From: a virus
Reading direction: 5' to 3' (one strand)
Virus record (IMG/VR): IMGVR_UViG_3300042319_002356
Location: 1 to 64,000 of that record
Length of the DNA: 64,000 nt
Every line of letters starts with the position of its first letter. Within the stretch, counting starts at the first letter, position 1. The position numbers and the translations under genes were made by a program. Below are positions 53,938-62,124 of the stretch, piece by piece. A model generated the notes under the pieces. That model was not told where the DNA came from, did not search any database, and worked only from the letters and a program-made list of their open reading frames with translations.

Positions 53938-54687
53938 ATGGAGAATATAAATTTTATACTACCGACAGATTGGATGTTTAACCAACCGATAGATGCTGAA
54001 CACAAAAAGTATCTATTGATGTCGTATTTTCAAAAAATTGACGATTTAATTATTGAAAACAAACTATATCCTCATTTTATTGAGTTGTCATTACACATGG
54101 CGAATCTTCATACCTTAATCAAAGAGAGTACCATATTATATACAAACAAGATATTTAAATGTCCTGATGATGAATTATTGTTAAAAGAGTTAATGGCGAA
54201 ACCAGTGCCAAGTCTAACTGATGAAGAAACTGAAGAGATGAAAGAAATTTTGAAATTCTCATCTGTTAAATTTTTTGAGTATTTTCAAATTGTTAAATCA
54301 TACTGGTCAATGTTTTATGAAACAATATCAATATCAATCAAAAAGAATAAAAACAATTCAAACAGTACCAACGGGTATTTTTATTTTCTTAATAAGAATA
54401 ACCAAATATATGTTTGGGAATATGAAATTGATACAACAAACCCTGAACATATTACCAATACTAAATTAATATATGAGGGTAAGAAGGGTGACCTAACTTT
54501 ACCTAAAGTAGTTGAAAATTTTTCAGGTAGAAAATTTAGTGAGGCGAAAAAATTACCTGTATTTGAAATGTCCTGTGGAGAAGATTATCCGGTTGAGGAA
54601 ACATTACTTCCATTGTTTAAAAGAAAACTTCTTTCATATATTTTCCAAAAATATTCTATAGATAACTTGAAAAAAATTGAGATTTAA
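53938..54687 (+). CDS. unknown protein
   Basis: A 249-residue protein, two bases after the previous stop. It is rich in Phe, Tyr and Lys, with a folded C-terminal part (YFYFLNKNNQIYVWEYEIDT). No family recognised. It may share the class A/B promoter upstream of 52641. Confidence 0.6.
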   Translation: MENINFILPTDWMFNQPIDAEHKKYLLMSYFQKIDDLIIENKLYPHFIELSLHMANLHTLIKESTILYTNKIFKCPDDELLLKELMAKPVPSLTDEETEEMKEILKFSSVKFFEYFQIVKSYWSMFYETISISIKKNKNNSNSTNGYFYFLNKNNQIYVWEYEIDTTNPEHITNTKLIYEGKKGDLTLPKVVENFSGRKFSEAKKLPVFEMSCGEDYPVEETLLPLFKRKLLSYIFQKYSIDNLKKIEI

Positions 54688-54707
54688 TTTTTTTCATATT
54701 ATATTTG
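54676..54707 (+). promoter_or_regulatory. class A promoter (ATTG-N20-TATATTTG)
   Basis: ATTG at 54676-54679 and TATATTTG at 54700-54707. The ATG at 54711 follows after 3 nt. It probably drives the glutamine synthetase operon. Confidence 0.6.
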
Positions 54708-54710
54708 TGT

Positions 54711-54911
54711 ATGGGATTTAACAAACGATTTCTTTCTGAACAAAAAATTAAAGATTTTGCGAAAACACATAATTTCACTGAGTTTGAAAAGATGATGTCC
54801 AATTCTGATTTTTATACGTATTTAGATGATTATTCCGCTCAGGTTGGGACGGAATTTTTTATTTCAGACAAAGAAACAAGAACTAACATATATAACAACT
54901 TATTAGTATGA
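54711..54911 (+). CDS. small unknown protein upstream of glutamine synthetase
   Basis: A 66-residue protein (GFNKRFLSEQKIKDFAKTHN...). The start is set by the promoter. It overlaps the glutamine synthetase start by four bases (ATGA), so the two are coupled. Function unknown. Confidence 0.6.
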   Translation: MGFNKRFLSEQKIKDFAKTHNFTEFEKMMSNSDFYTYLDDYSAQVGTEFFISDKETRTNIYNNLLV

Positions 54912-56113
54912 TTTTTAAATTAGAGTATGTTTGGTTAGATGGGTACACACCGGAACCAAATCTTAGAAGTAAAGTTAAAGTAGTTAACCTTGACGAAGGT
55001 GAAAACTATAATTTCCCAATGTGGGGGTTTGACGGAAGTTCAACAAAACAGGCGGAAGGTTATCTATCCGATTGTTTTTTAAGACCTGTTAGATATTACC
55101 AACACTCAATTATTAAGGAGACTATCCCAACAATTTATGTATTTTGTGATGTCTTAGATAAAGATGGTAATCCGCACCCATCAAACGACAGAGATAAGTT
55201 ACAGAATACTGGTACTGATTTATGGGTAGGGTTTGAACAAGAATATTTTATTCGTTCAAAACACAAAGGGTCAATCATTGGAATGGAAAGAGGTGAAATT
55301 GAAGTCCAAGGTAGATATTATTGTGGCGTTGGAGGACAAATTCACGGAAGAGATATATCTGAGAAACATTTAGAATATTGTTTATCATTGGGAATCAATG
55401 TTGAGGGTACCAATGCGGAAGTTGCAATTGGACAATGGGAATATCAAATCTTTGCGAAAAATACCCTACAAGCTTCTGATGACTTATGGATTAGTAGATA
55501 TATTCTTCATAAAATTGCTGAAAAAGAAGGAATGTCAATTGAGTTACACCCAAAACCATTAATATTCGGTGAGTGGAACGGTTCAGGATTACATACTAAC
55601 TTTTCAAACAAAAGAATGAGAGAGATTGGAGGGGAACAATACTTTAACTGTATTTTCAACTCATTTGAATCATCAACTAAGAAACACATTGAAAATTATG
55701 GCTCAGATAATCATTTAAGATTAACTGGTAAATACGAGACTCAAAGTATTGATAAGTTTAGTTGGGGTATAAGTGATAGAGGAGCGTCAATAAGAATTCC
55801 AAAATCAACCGCAGAAGAATGGAAAGGATATTTGGAGGATAGAAGGCCATCATCAAATGCGAATCCATATAAAGTATTACAAGTTATTATGGAAAGTTTG
55901 AAGGCTGCGGAAGCTATTGATAAAATAAAAACAAAAATGTCAATTAATGTTGATGTTTATGCAACGGCTGAAAAGTTTAAAATGTTGACACCTGACGAAT
56001 TATTAAATGAATATAAATCTGAAGAAGATGGTTATGATAAAATGAAGTGGACGAAAGGTGATGGGAATAATATGGAAACTGAAGAAATTAAATTTGATAT
56101 AAATTCAAAATGA
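54908..56113 (+). CDS. glnII: type II (eukaryotic-type) glutamine synthetase
   Basis: A 401-residue enzyme joining ammonia and glutamate with ATP. Motifs follow GSII order: WGFDGSST (residues 39-46), metal-binding FEQEYF (E110, E112), YYCGVGGQIHGRDI, GTNAEVAIGQWEYQ (E171, E178), WNGSGLHTNFS (H229), RLTGKYET and DRGASIRIP. All catalytic positions that I can check are present, so it looks functional. It is about 30 residues longer than typical GSII because of a C-terminal tail. Glutamine supports nucleotide synthesis, so the role is probably metabolic support of phage DNA replication. Operon with small neighbours. Confidence 0.92.
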   Translation: MIFKLEYVWLDGYTPEPNLRSKVKVVNLDEGENYNFPMWGFDGSSTKQAEGYLSDCFLRPVRYYQHSIIKETIPTIYVFCDVLDKDGNPHPSNDRDKLQNTGTDLWVGFEQEYFIRSKHKGSIIGMERGEIEVQGRYYCGVGGQIHGRDISEKHLEYCLSLGINVEGTNAEVAIGQWEYQIFAKNTLQASDDLWISRYILHKIAEKEGMSIELHPKPLIFGEWNGSGLHTNFSNKRMREIGGEQYFNCIFNSFESSTKKHIENYGSDNHLRLTGKYETQSIDKFSWGISDRGASIRIPKSTAEEWKGYLEDRRPSSNANPYKVLQVIMESLKAAEAIDKIKTKMSINVDVYATAEKFKMLTPDELLNEYKSEEDGYDKMKWTKGDGNNMETEEIKFDINSK

Positions 56114-56367
56114 TGGAAAAAGAATTATTAGAACATTTGCGAAATAAAATAGAAATGGTTAATCACCCATCTCACTATGGTGGGGAGGACAATCTTTATG
56201 AAGCAATTAAAGTAATTGACGCTTGGGACTTAGGGTTTTGTTTGGGTAATACTGTAAAGTATATCTCAAGGGCTGGTAAGAAAGATAAAGAAAAAGAATT
56301 GGAAGATTTAAAGAAAGCTCTTTGGTATCTACAACATCACATAGAAACTTTAGAAAAAAATACATAA
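56110..56367 (+). CDS. DUF3310 family protein (SaV-like)
   Basis: An 85-residue protein with the DUF3310 signature: VNHPSHYGG, then FCLGNTVKYISRAGKKDKEK and ELEDLKKALWYLQHHIE. The family is widespread in phages and related to nucleotide-kinase-associated proteins; function is not settled. It overlaps the glutamine synthetase by four bases. Confidence 0.83.
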   Translation: MMEKELLEHLRNKIEMVNHPSHYGGEDNLYEAIKVIDAWDLGFCLGNTVKYISRAGKKDKEKELEDLKKALWYLQHHIETLEKNT

Positions 56368-56409
56368 TCGCATTTTACAAAACCAAACATTTTTATTATT
56401 TTTTAAATT

Positions 56410-56706
56410 ATGAAAATGTTTGGATTCAATTTGGGTAAAAAAATCAAGATTTCTTTTAATTTTGAGTGGGTTTGGGATACCGAAATCTCTAATTACGGTG
56501 ATAGATACTTAGGTCTATTTACGTCAAGAACAATAATCCATAATTGGGTAACTAAAAAAGACGCTTCAAAATTTTATGAGGTTCTTTATCGGTTTGGAAT
56601 CAATTTAGTTTGGTTCAAATTATGGTTATCCATATCAAATTCAAAAGAATATCAGTATTCAATCAAAACAAAAAAAACGAAAACAGAAATTTATTGGGAT
56701 ATATAA
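56410..56706 (+). CDS. small unknown protein
   Basis: A 98-residue basic, aromatic-rich protein (GKKIKISFNFEWVWDTEISN). It abuts the thioesterase start (TAATG). No family recognised. Confidence 0.55.
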   Translation: MKMFGFNLGKKIKISFNFEWVWDTEISNYGDRYLGLFTSRTIIHNWVTKKDASKFYEVLYRFGINLVWFKLWLSISNSKEYQYSIKTKKTKTEIYWDI

Positions 56707-57170
56707 TGGAATTAATAACAACATACATTTGTAAAAAAGGAGATATCGGAATCCATGATAATATGTTTGGAGGTACAATATTGGGGTTAATTGACGACGC
56801 GGCTGCTTCATACGTCTCTCAAATTTGTGATACCCAAAGAGTTGTAACATTAAAAATTGATGAGTTAGTATTCAAGAAACCGGTAAAGGTTGGTAGTATC
56901 CTGAAAATTTATGGAGGGGTTGTTGAATTTGGTAATACATCAGTAACAATTTCAATTGATGTTAGAAAACACAACGTATATACAGGTTCTCAGGAAACTG
57001 TGACTCACACTAAAATGGTATTCGTCAGAATTGATGACGATGGGAAACCTAGACCATTCCATTCTCATATTAAAACAAGATATTGGGACAGATTTGCCAA
57101 ATTTGGCAAAGGTCTTTTAGACCAAAAAGAAAGAATGTCAGAAGAAACTGACAAAATGTCAGACAATTAA
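56706..57170 (+). CDS. hotdog-fold acyl-CoA thioesterase-like protein
   Basis: A 154-residue hotdog protein similar to YciA-type thioesterases: HDNMFGGTILGLIDDAAASY, then VVTLKIDELVFKKPVKVG and TSVTISIDVRKHN. The aspartate in LIDDAA is at the usual catalytic place. It probably hydrolyses acyl-CoA, perhaps to alter host lipids. The start at 56706 is chosen over a long overlapping frame. Confidence 0.75.
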   Translation: MELITTYICKKGDIGIHDNMFGGTILGLIDDAAASYVSQICDTQRVVTLKIDELVFKKPVKVGSILKIYGGVVEFGNTSVTISIDVRKHNVYTGSQETVTHTKMVFVRIDDDGKPRPFHSHIKTRYWDRFAKFGKGLLDQKERMSEETDKMSDN

Positions 57171-57225
57171 TTTTGGCATATTTTTGGCATTATCATCTGA
57201 AAATAAACTTAAAAAATATATTATT

Positions 57226-57615
57226 ATGCCTAATTCATTTAGACGAATTGATGAGATTTTAAGAAGGATGTTTGAAAATCCTGATAATTTTGATTTTGAA
57301 CAATTAGAAAAAATGTTCACAAAAAGAATGTTGAGTAAACCATATGGTGATAACATTAAATTAAATTTTGTTTATGTTAGTGATAGTACATTGGATGATG
57401 TAACAGAAAATGACTTGGAACAAGAACTAAAACAAGCTGTTGAATCTGAAAATTTTGAAAGAGCAATTGAAATTAGAGACGAACTAAAAAAATTGGAATT
57501 GAATAAAGAGAAAATTCAGAATCTTGAAATTGAACTAAAAGAAGCAATTCAAAAACAAGATTTTGAAAAATGTATTATTATTCGTGACGAATTAAATAAA
57601 TTAAAAACAAAATAA
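57226..57615 (+). CDS. protein with two UVR (UvrB/UvrC) motifs
   Basis: A 129-residue protein. The C-terminal half has two UVR motifs ([40 protein letters not shown]), each ending in RDEL. UVR motifs mediate UvrB-UvrC contact and also occur in McsA-type adaptors for Clp proteases. It sits just before dnaK and the phage has a ClpP, so an adaptor role is possible. I chose the ATG at 57226 over a TTG at 57184. Confidence 0.68.
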   Translation: MPNSFRRIDEILRRMFENPDNFDFEQLEKMFTKRMLSKPYGDNIKLNFVYVSDSTLDDVTENDLEQELKQAVESENFERAIEIRDELKKLELNKEKIQNLEIELKEAIQKQDFEKCIIIRDELNKLKTK

Positions 57616-57622
57616 AAAATAT

Positions 57623-59491
57623 ATGGGAAAAATAATTGGTATTGATTTGGGAACAACGAATTCGTGTGTTGCCGTAATGGAAGGTTCAGAACCTGTCGTA
57701 ATTACAAACAGTGAAGGTAAAAGAACGACTCCTTCAATCATTGGATTTGCCAGTGATGGTGATAGAAAGATTGGTGACCCTGCAAAACGTCAGGCGGTTA
57801 CTAATCCTGAAAAAACAATTCACTCAATTAAAAGATTTATGGGAACTAGTTACACTGAAAGTAAAGGTGAAGTAAAACGTGTTCCTTATAAAGTTGTTAA
57901 GGGTACTGGTGATACTCCTCGTGTTCAGATTGATGACCGTAAGTTTTCACCACAAGAAATTTCAGCAATGGTTCTTCAGAAGATGAAACAAACTGCTGAG
58001 GATTATTTGGGTACTGAAGTTACTGAAGCGGTCATCACAGTACCAGCATACTTCAACGACGCTCAACGTCAGGCTACAAAAGAAGCTGGTGAGATTGCAG
58101 GTCTTACAGTTAAACGTATTATTAACGAACCAACTGCGGCCGCATTAGCTTACGGACTTGATAAGAAAGGTTCGGATATGAAAGTTGTTGTATTTGACTG
58201 TGGTGGTGGAACTCACGACGTATCAATCTTGGAACTTGGAGATGGTGTGTTTGAAGTATTAGCGACTGATGGTGACACACATTTGGGTGGTGATGACTTT
58301 GATAATGCAATCATTGACTGGTTGGTTAAAGAATTCCAAGATGAGAATGGATTGGATTTGTCAAAAGACCCAATGGCGTTACAACGTCTTCGTGAAGGGG
58401 CTGAAAAGGCTAAGATTGAATTGTCCTCAACTTCTTCAACTGAAATCAACCTACCATACATTATGCCGGTTGATGGTGTTCCAAAACACTTGGTGAGAAC
58501 TTTATCTAAAGCAAAATTTGAACAACTTGTTGATAAATTGGTCCAAAGAACAATTGAACCATGTAAGAAGGCTATGGAGAACGCAAACCTTACAGTTGGT
58601 GAAATTGATGAAATTATTTTGGTTGGAGGTTCAACTCGTATTCCGGCAATCCAAGAAGCGGTTAAGAAATTCTTTGGTAAGGAACCATCAAAGGGTGTTA
58701 ATCCTGATGAAGTAGTTGCTCTTGGTGCGGCAATTCAAGGTGGAGTATTGGCCGGTGATGTGAAAGATGTATTGTTGTTGGACGTAACTCCACTTTCATT
58801 AGGTATTGAAACAATGGGAGGAGTATTTACAAAGTTGATTGAAGCTAACACGACAATCCCAACCAAGAAATCACAGATATTCTCAACCGCAGTTGATAAC
58901 CAACCATCAGTTGAAATCCACGTATTACAAGGTGAAAGAGCGATGGCTAAAGATAACAGAACCATTGGACGTTTCCACTTGGATGGATTACCACCGGCAA
59001 TGAGAGGAGTTCCACAAATTGAAGTTGTTTTTGACATTGATGCTAACGGTATTATTAATGTGTCAGCAATTGACAAAGGAACTGACAAACAACAAAATAT
59101 TCGTATTGAAGCGTCATCAGGACTTTCAAAAGAAGAAATTGAAAGAATGAAACAAGAAGCTGAAATGAATGCTGAGGCGGACAAGAAAGTTAAAGAAGAT
59201 GCTGAAACAATTAATCAAGCTGACTCAATGATTTTCCAAATTGAAAAATCTTTGAAGGATATTGAAGATAAATTGACGGACGAACAAAAATCAGAAATTA
59301 ATTCTTCATTACAAGAGTTGAAAGATGCTCATTCTACAAAGGATGTTGATAAGATTAAAACCTCAATGGATAAAGTTAACACAACGTTCCAAAGTATCTC
59401 CTCTGACCTATACTCCCAAGGTTCAGGAGAAACAAATGAACAAACAGACCGAGAGGTTAATGATGTTGACTTTGAAGAAGTTAAAGGTTAA
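57623..59491 (+). CDS. dnaK: DnaK (Hsp70) chaperone
   Basis: A 622-residue complete Hsp70. ATPase motifs: [16 protein letters not shown] (phosphate 1), [12 protein letters not shown] (phosphate 2) and [13 protein letters not shown] (adenosine). The linker ([15 protein letters not shown]) and substrate-binding domain are intact, and the C-terminus DVDFEEVKG resembles the host-type tail. Higher use of preferred codons than the neighbours suggests strong expression. With the phage DnaJ at 29948 it could fold virion proteins or protect them under heat stress. Few phages carry a full DnaK. Confidence 0.95.
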   Translation: MGKIIGIDLGTTNSCVAVMEGSEPVVITNSEGKRTTPSIIGFASDGDRKIGDPAKRQAVTNPEKTIHSIKRFMGTSYTESKGEVKRVPYKVVKGTGDTPRVQIDDRKFSPQEISAMVLQKMKQTAEDYLGTEVTEAVITVPAYFNDAQRQATKEAGEIAGLTVKRIINEPTAAALAYGLDKKGSDMKVVVFDCGGGTHDVSILELGDGVFEVLATDGDTHLGGDDFDNAIIDWLVKEFQDENGLDLSKDPMALQRLREGAEKAKIELSSTSSTEINLPYIMPVDGVPKHLVRTLSKAKFEQLVDKLVQRTIEPCKKAMENANLTVGEIDEIILVGGSTRIPAIQEAVKKFFGKEPSKGVNPDEVVALGAAIQGGVLAGDVKDVLLLDVTPLSLGIETMGGVFTKLIEANTTIPTKKSQIFSTAVDNQPSVEIHVLQGERAMAKDNRTIGRFHLDGLPPAMRGVPQIEVVFDIDANGIINVSAIDKGTDKQQNIRIEASSGLSKEEIERMKQEAEMNAEADKKVKEDAETINQADSMIFQIEKSLKDIEDKLTDEQKSEINSSLQELKDAHSTKDVDKIKTSMDKVNTTFQSISSDLYSQGSGETNEQTDREVNDVDFEEVKG

Positions 59492-59526
59492 AAAAGAAAC
59501 CCCTCCAAGTGAGGGGTTTCTTTTTT
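59491..59526 (+). terminator. intrinsic terminator after dnaK
   Basis: A perfect 15-bp stem (AAAAAGAAACCCCTC/GAGGGGTTTCTTTTT) with a 5-nt loop. It works in both orientations by sequence. Confidence 0.88.
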
Positions 59527-59531
59527 AATTA

Positions 59532-59539
59532 ATATTTAT
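59532..59539 (+). promoter_or_regulatory. class B promoter candidate
   Basis: ATATTTAT 4 nt before the ATG at 59544, directly after the dnaK terminator. Confidence 0.6.
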
Positions 59540-59543
59540 TGGT

Positions 59544-59924
59544 ATGGAAAAAAAAATAAAAAAAATTAATGAAATTTTTAAAAATAAAACTCTTACAATT
59601 AAAAATACCGGGGTATCAATATTTGAAGATGCTAAATTTAAGTTTAGAGTGACTAAAATATCCCAATTAATAAGTATGGGTGAATGGAAAGATTATATAT
59701 TTGTTGATGTAGTAATTACTTCTCTTGATAGTAAAGAAAAAAATAAATCATTTGGTTCAATATTAAATGGAGTTAGTTTCGTTGATAGAACTACTGTATA
59801 TAATCATGCATATACAACTGCAAACGCTGCTGCTAACGCTATCCAAGTTTATTTAAAACATTTTAATATTGATAATGAGGTTGTGGTTGAAAAAATTAAA
59901 TATAATTTTGAAGATGACGAATAA
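59544..59924 (+). CDS. unknown protein
   Basis: A 126-residue basic protein with a beta-rich middle (KFKFRVTKISQLISMGEWKD) and an Ala-rich helix (AYTTANAAANAIQVYLKHF). Its own class B promoter suggests a virion or late function. No known family. Confidence 0.6.
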   Translation: MEKKIKKINEIFKNKTLTIKNTGVSIFEDAKFKFRVTKISQLISMGEWKDYIFVDVVITSLDSKEKNKSFGSILNGVSFVDRTTVYNHAYTTANAAANAIQVYLKHFNIDNEVVVEKIKYNFEDDE

Positions 59925-59937
59925 TTTCGTATCTTTG
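59907..59937 (+). promoter_or_regulatory. class A promoter (TTTG-N19-TATCTTTG)
   Basis: TTTG at 59907-59910 and TATCTTTG at 59930-59937. The ATG at 59946 is 8 nt past the -7 box. Confidence 0.72.
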
Positions 59938-59945
59938 TTCCCGTT

Positions 59946-60116
59946 ATGAGTAAAAAGGAACAATACCAACAAGTTTATGAAAACGATGAAGCGGTTACAA
60001 TCTGGACTTATGATTTAACCAAATTCAAAAACGGGCCAATCTCAGTTGAGATTAAATACAAACACCCACCCGAAAAGAAGCAAACAAACCGAGAGAAATT
60101 CTCAAAAAAGAAGTAA
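59946..60116 (+). CDS. small unknown protein
   Basis: A 56-residue protein (SKKEQYQQVYENDEAVTIWT...) with a basic C-terminus (REKFSKKK). The strong class A promoter supports it. Possibly a small early inhibitor or adaptor; unassigned. Confidence 0.58.
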   Translation: MSKKEQYQQVYENDEAVTIWTYDLTKFKNGPISVEIKYKHPPEKKQTNREKFSKKK

Positions 60117-60140
60117 AAGTAATTTTTTTTGACCTACACA

Positions 60141-60150
60141 TATATTTATA
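60141..60150 (+). promoter_or_regulatory. class B promoter candidate
   Basis: TATATTTATA 3 nt before the ATG of the HNH protein at 60154. Confidence 0.6.
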
Positions 60151-60153
60151 TAT

Positions 60154-60897
60154 ATGGAGACAAAAATATGTAAAACTAAACGAGTCAATTTTACAGCGTG
60201 TGGAATTGAAAAAACGGTTAATGAATTTTATAAGGGTAGTTCATTATGTAAGACGTGTTCAAAAAAACTTAATGATTTAAGAGGTAAAGATTACTTCAGG
60301 AAAAAATCAAAAGAAAATTGGGAAAAGAATAAAGAATATTACCGACAAAAATCAAAAGAGTATAGGGAAAAAAATAAAGAGTATTTTCAAAAATATAGAG
60401 ATGATAATAAAGAATACATTAGGGATAGATATAAAGAATATTACTCTGAAAATAATGAAAAAGTTGGTGAAAAAAATAAAAAATGGAGGGAAGAAAATAT
60501 TGAAAAACACAAAGAATATAATAGAAAATCTGCTCAGAAAAGTAGAAAGGAAAATCCTGAAAAACACCGATGGAGATATCTATTAAAGGAAACTTTGAAA
60601 AAAATAAAAAAAGATAAAGATGATAAAACAATAGTTTTATTAGGATATTCCCCCGAAGAACTTAAAAAATACTTAGAAACTTTATCTTCGGATTGGGTTA
60701 AGTATGAAATTGACCATAAAATACCAATAACGTGGTTTAAAGAAGATACACCAGCATCTGTGGTTAATGATTTTAGAAATTTACAGTTATTAACTAAAAG
60801 TGAAAATAATAAAAAAAGAAATTTTTGGATGAGTGATGTTGATGATGTATATTTGAATGAAATTAAAAACTATATTAAAGAAAAACATATAATATAA
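60154..60897 (+). CDS. HNH endonuclease, zinc-finger/homing type
   Basis: A 247-residue protein. A Cys knuckle (C16, C32, C35) is followed by many Lys/Glu/Tyr repeats (KNKEYFQKYRDDNKEYI...), then a C-terminal HNH nuclease (YEIDHKIPITWF with D187/H188; FRNLQLLTKSENNKKRN). This layout is typical of free-standing phage homing endonucleases, so it may be a mobile gene. It overlaps the next start by one base. Confidence 0.75.
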   Translation: METKICKTKRVNFTACGIEKTVNEFYKGSSLCKTCSKKLNDLRGKDYFRKKSKENWEKNKEYYRQKSKEYREKNKEYFQKYRDDNKEYIRDRYKEYYSENNEKVGEKNKKWREENIEKHKEYNRKSAQKSRKENPEKHRWRYLLKETLKKIKKDKDDKTIVLLGYSPEELKKYLETLSSDWVKYEIDHKIPITWFKEDTPASVVNDFRNLQLLTKSENNKKRNFWMSDVDDVYLNEIKNYIKEKHII

Positions 60898-61469
60898 TGC
60901 GCATTATACTACTTGACCACGATGGAGTTATCTGTTTATCAGGTAATTGGGGGTCACGATTTAAGAAACAACAAAAGGAGAGAAAGAAGTTGAGTCAGGA
61001 CGTTATGTCAATGCCAGTTGATGCTCGTTTTGATAACTTTGACAAGAAGGCAATCAAGGTACTGAACAAAATCTTGGAACAGACCGGAGCTGAAATTGTT
61101 GTTTCATCTGATTGGAAAAATTGGTGTACAGTTGAAGAAATGGGTGATTACTACGAAAGACAGGGTATCATCAAACGACCAATTGATTTCACAGGAAACA
61201 ACATTGATGGTGAGAAAGTTACCTGGCACCGAAATTGGGATTTGGAAGGAACAAGAAGTATTCAGATTCAAGATTGGTTAAAGGAACATCCTGAAGTTAC
61301 ACATTGGGTTGCTATTGATGACTTGAATATGGCAAAGACTGGACTTCACTACTCAATGGAATTTGAACACGAATGGGCGTTAGATAACTTTGTACATACG
61401 CCAATGAATAATGAGGGTATCAAGCAAGTTGGAGTTAAAGAAAAAGTGTTAAAATTTTTGGTAGGTTAA
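60897..61469 (+). CDS. HAD-family phosphatase, RNA-repair type
   Basis: A 190-residue HAD-like enzyme. The nucleophile motif is LLDHDGV (D7, D9), motif II is IVVSSDWKNW, and the acidic motif is VAIDDLN. The pattern resembles HAD domains found in Swiss Army Knife RNA-repair proteins and may remove 3'-phosphates. Together with the P-loop kinase and the RNA ligase it could complete a phage RNA-repair route. The last step of this link is inference. Confidence 0.75.
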   Translation: MRIILLDHDGVICLSGNWGSRFKKQQKERKKLSQDVMSMPVDARFDNFDKKAIKVLNKILEQTGAEIVVSSDWKNWCTVEEMGDYYERQGIIKRPIDFTGNNIDGEKVTWHRNWDLEGTRSIQIQDWLKEHPEVTHWVAIDDLNMAKTGLHYSMEFEHEWALDNFVHTPMNNEGIKQVGVKEKVLKFLVG

Positions 61470-61487
61470 AAAAAAGTATTACATTTG
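61457..61487 (+). promoter_or_regulatory. class A promoter (TTTG-N19-TACATTTG)
   Basis: TTTG at 61457-61460 and TACATTTG at 61480-61487. Start codon 61504 is 16 nt downstream. Confidence 0.7.
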
Positions 61488-61503
61488 TAAAAAAATAAAC
61501 GAT

Positions 61504-61701
61504 ATGATACCAGTTATTGAAAAAGGAATTATTTCTGAACCTGAATTGATGGATTTCATTATGGGATATAAGAAATTAGTTAAAGCTAACATTATGAGTG
61601 AAACAAATTTCCAAATTGTTATGGAAGGTTTGGGTATTCAGATTGGATATAAAGGTGAAATTATTTTGGATGAAAATAATGTCTACATATTGTCGGAATA
61701 A
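61504..61701 (+). CDS. small unknown protein
   Basis: A 65-residue protein (IPVIEKGIISEPELMDFIMG...). Acidic with a short strand-rich C-terminus. It has its own class A promoter and no known family. Confidence 0.58.
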   Translation: MIPVIEKGIISEPELMDFIMGYKKLVKANIMSETNFQIVMEGLGIQIGYKGEIILDENNVYILSE

Positions 61702-61720
61702 AAAATTCGTTGTATATTTG
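61689..61720 (+). promoter_or_regulatory. class A promoter (ATTG-N20-TATATTTG)
   Basis: ATTG at 61689-61692 and TATATTTG at 61713-61720. The ATG at 61729 follows after 8 nt. Confidence 0.62.
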
Positions 61721-61728
61721 TAAAAGAA

Positions 61729-62124
61729 ATGAAAACACAAAAAATGAGTATTATGAGTAAAAAAGGTAAAAACAAAAATCAAAACGCTGAGTTGATTGAG
61801 CGTCTTAATGAAATCCAATCACAATTGAATGAAGTAAAAGTTGACGCAGGAGTTGAAGAAACTGAATTCACATTCACAAAAGAACAACTTGAAAACTTCT
61901 TAGTTGAGTACACAAACAAAATTAATGATTATATCTTTGATGAAATGTTTCGGTCACTTGATTCTGATGAAATTGTGTCTATTGATGTTGATGGTCGTGA
62001 GATTAACACTTACGTTGATGAAGACAAATTGAGAGATGCGTTTGTCACGGCAACTGAATCTGTTGAAACTGATACTATAATGGAATATGCTGACGAAGCA
62101 ATGTCCGAAGTCGGAGTAGACTAA
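61729..62124 (+). CDS. acidic unknown protein upstream of the structured RNA
   Basis: A 131-residue protein. A basic start (SKKGKNKNQN) is followed by a coiled segment (LIERLNEIQSQLNEV) and an acidic folded part (DEIVSIDVDGREINTYVDED). Starts at 61744 or 61753 are also possible. It directly precedes the structured RNA at 62125 and may be co-transcribed with it. No known family. Confidence 0.6.
   Translation: MKTQKMSIMSKKGKNKNQNAELIERLNEIQSQLNEVKVDAGVEETEFTFTKEQLENFLVEYTNKINDYIFDEMFRSLDSDEIVSIDVDGREINTYVDEDKLRDAFVTATESVETDTIMEYADEAMSEVGVD

Noticed and set aside
36172-54711. Longer starts at 36172, 38910, 40286 and 54705
   Set aside because: Each longer frame begins inside or upstream of a TAnnTTTG promoter box (two encode only the box and a few residues); the ATG directly after the box is preferred.
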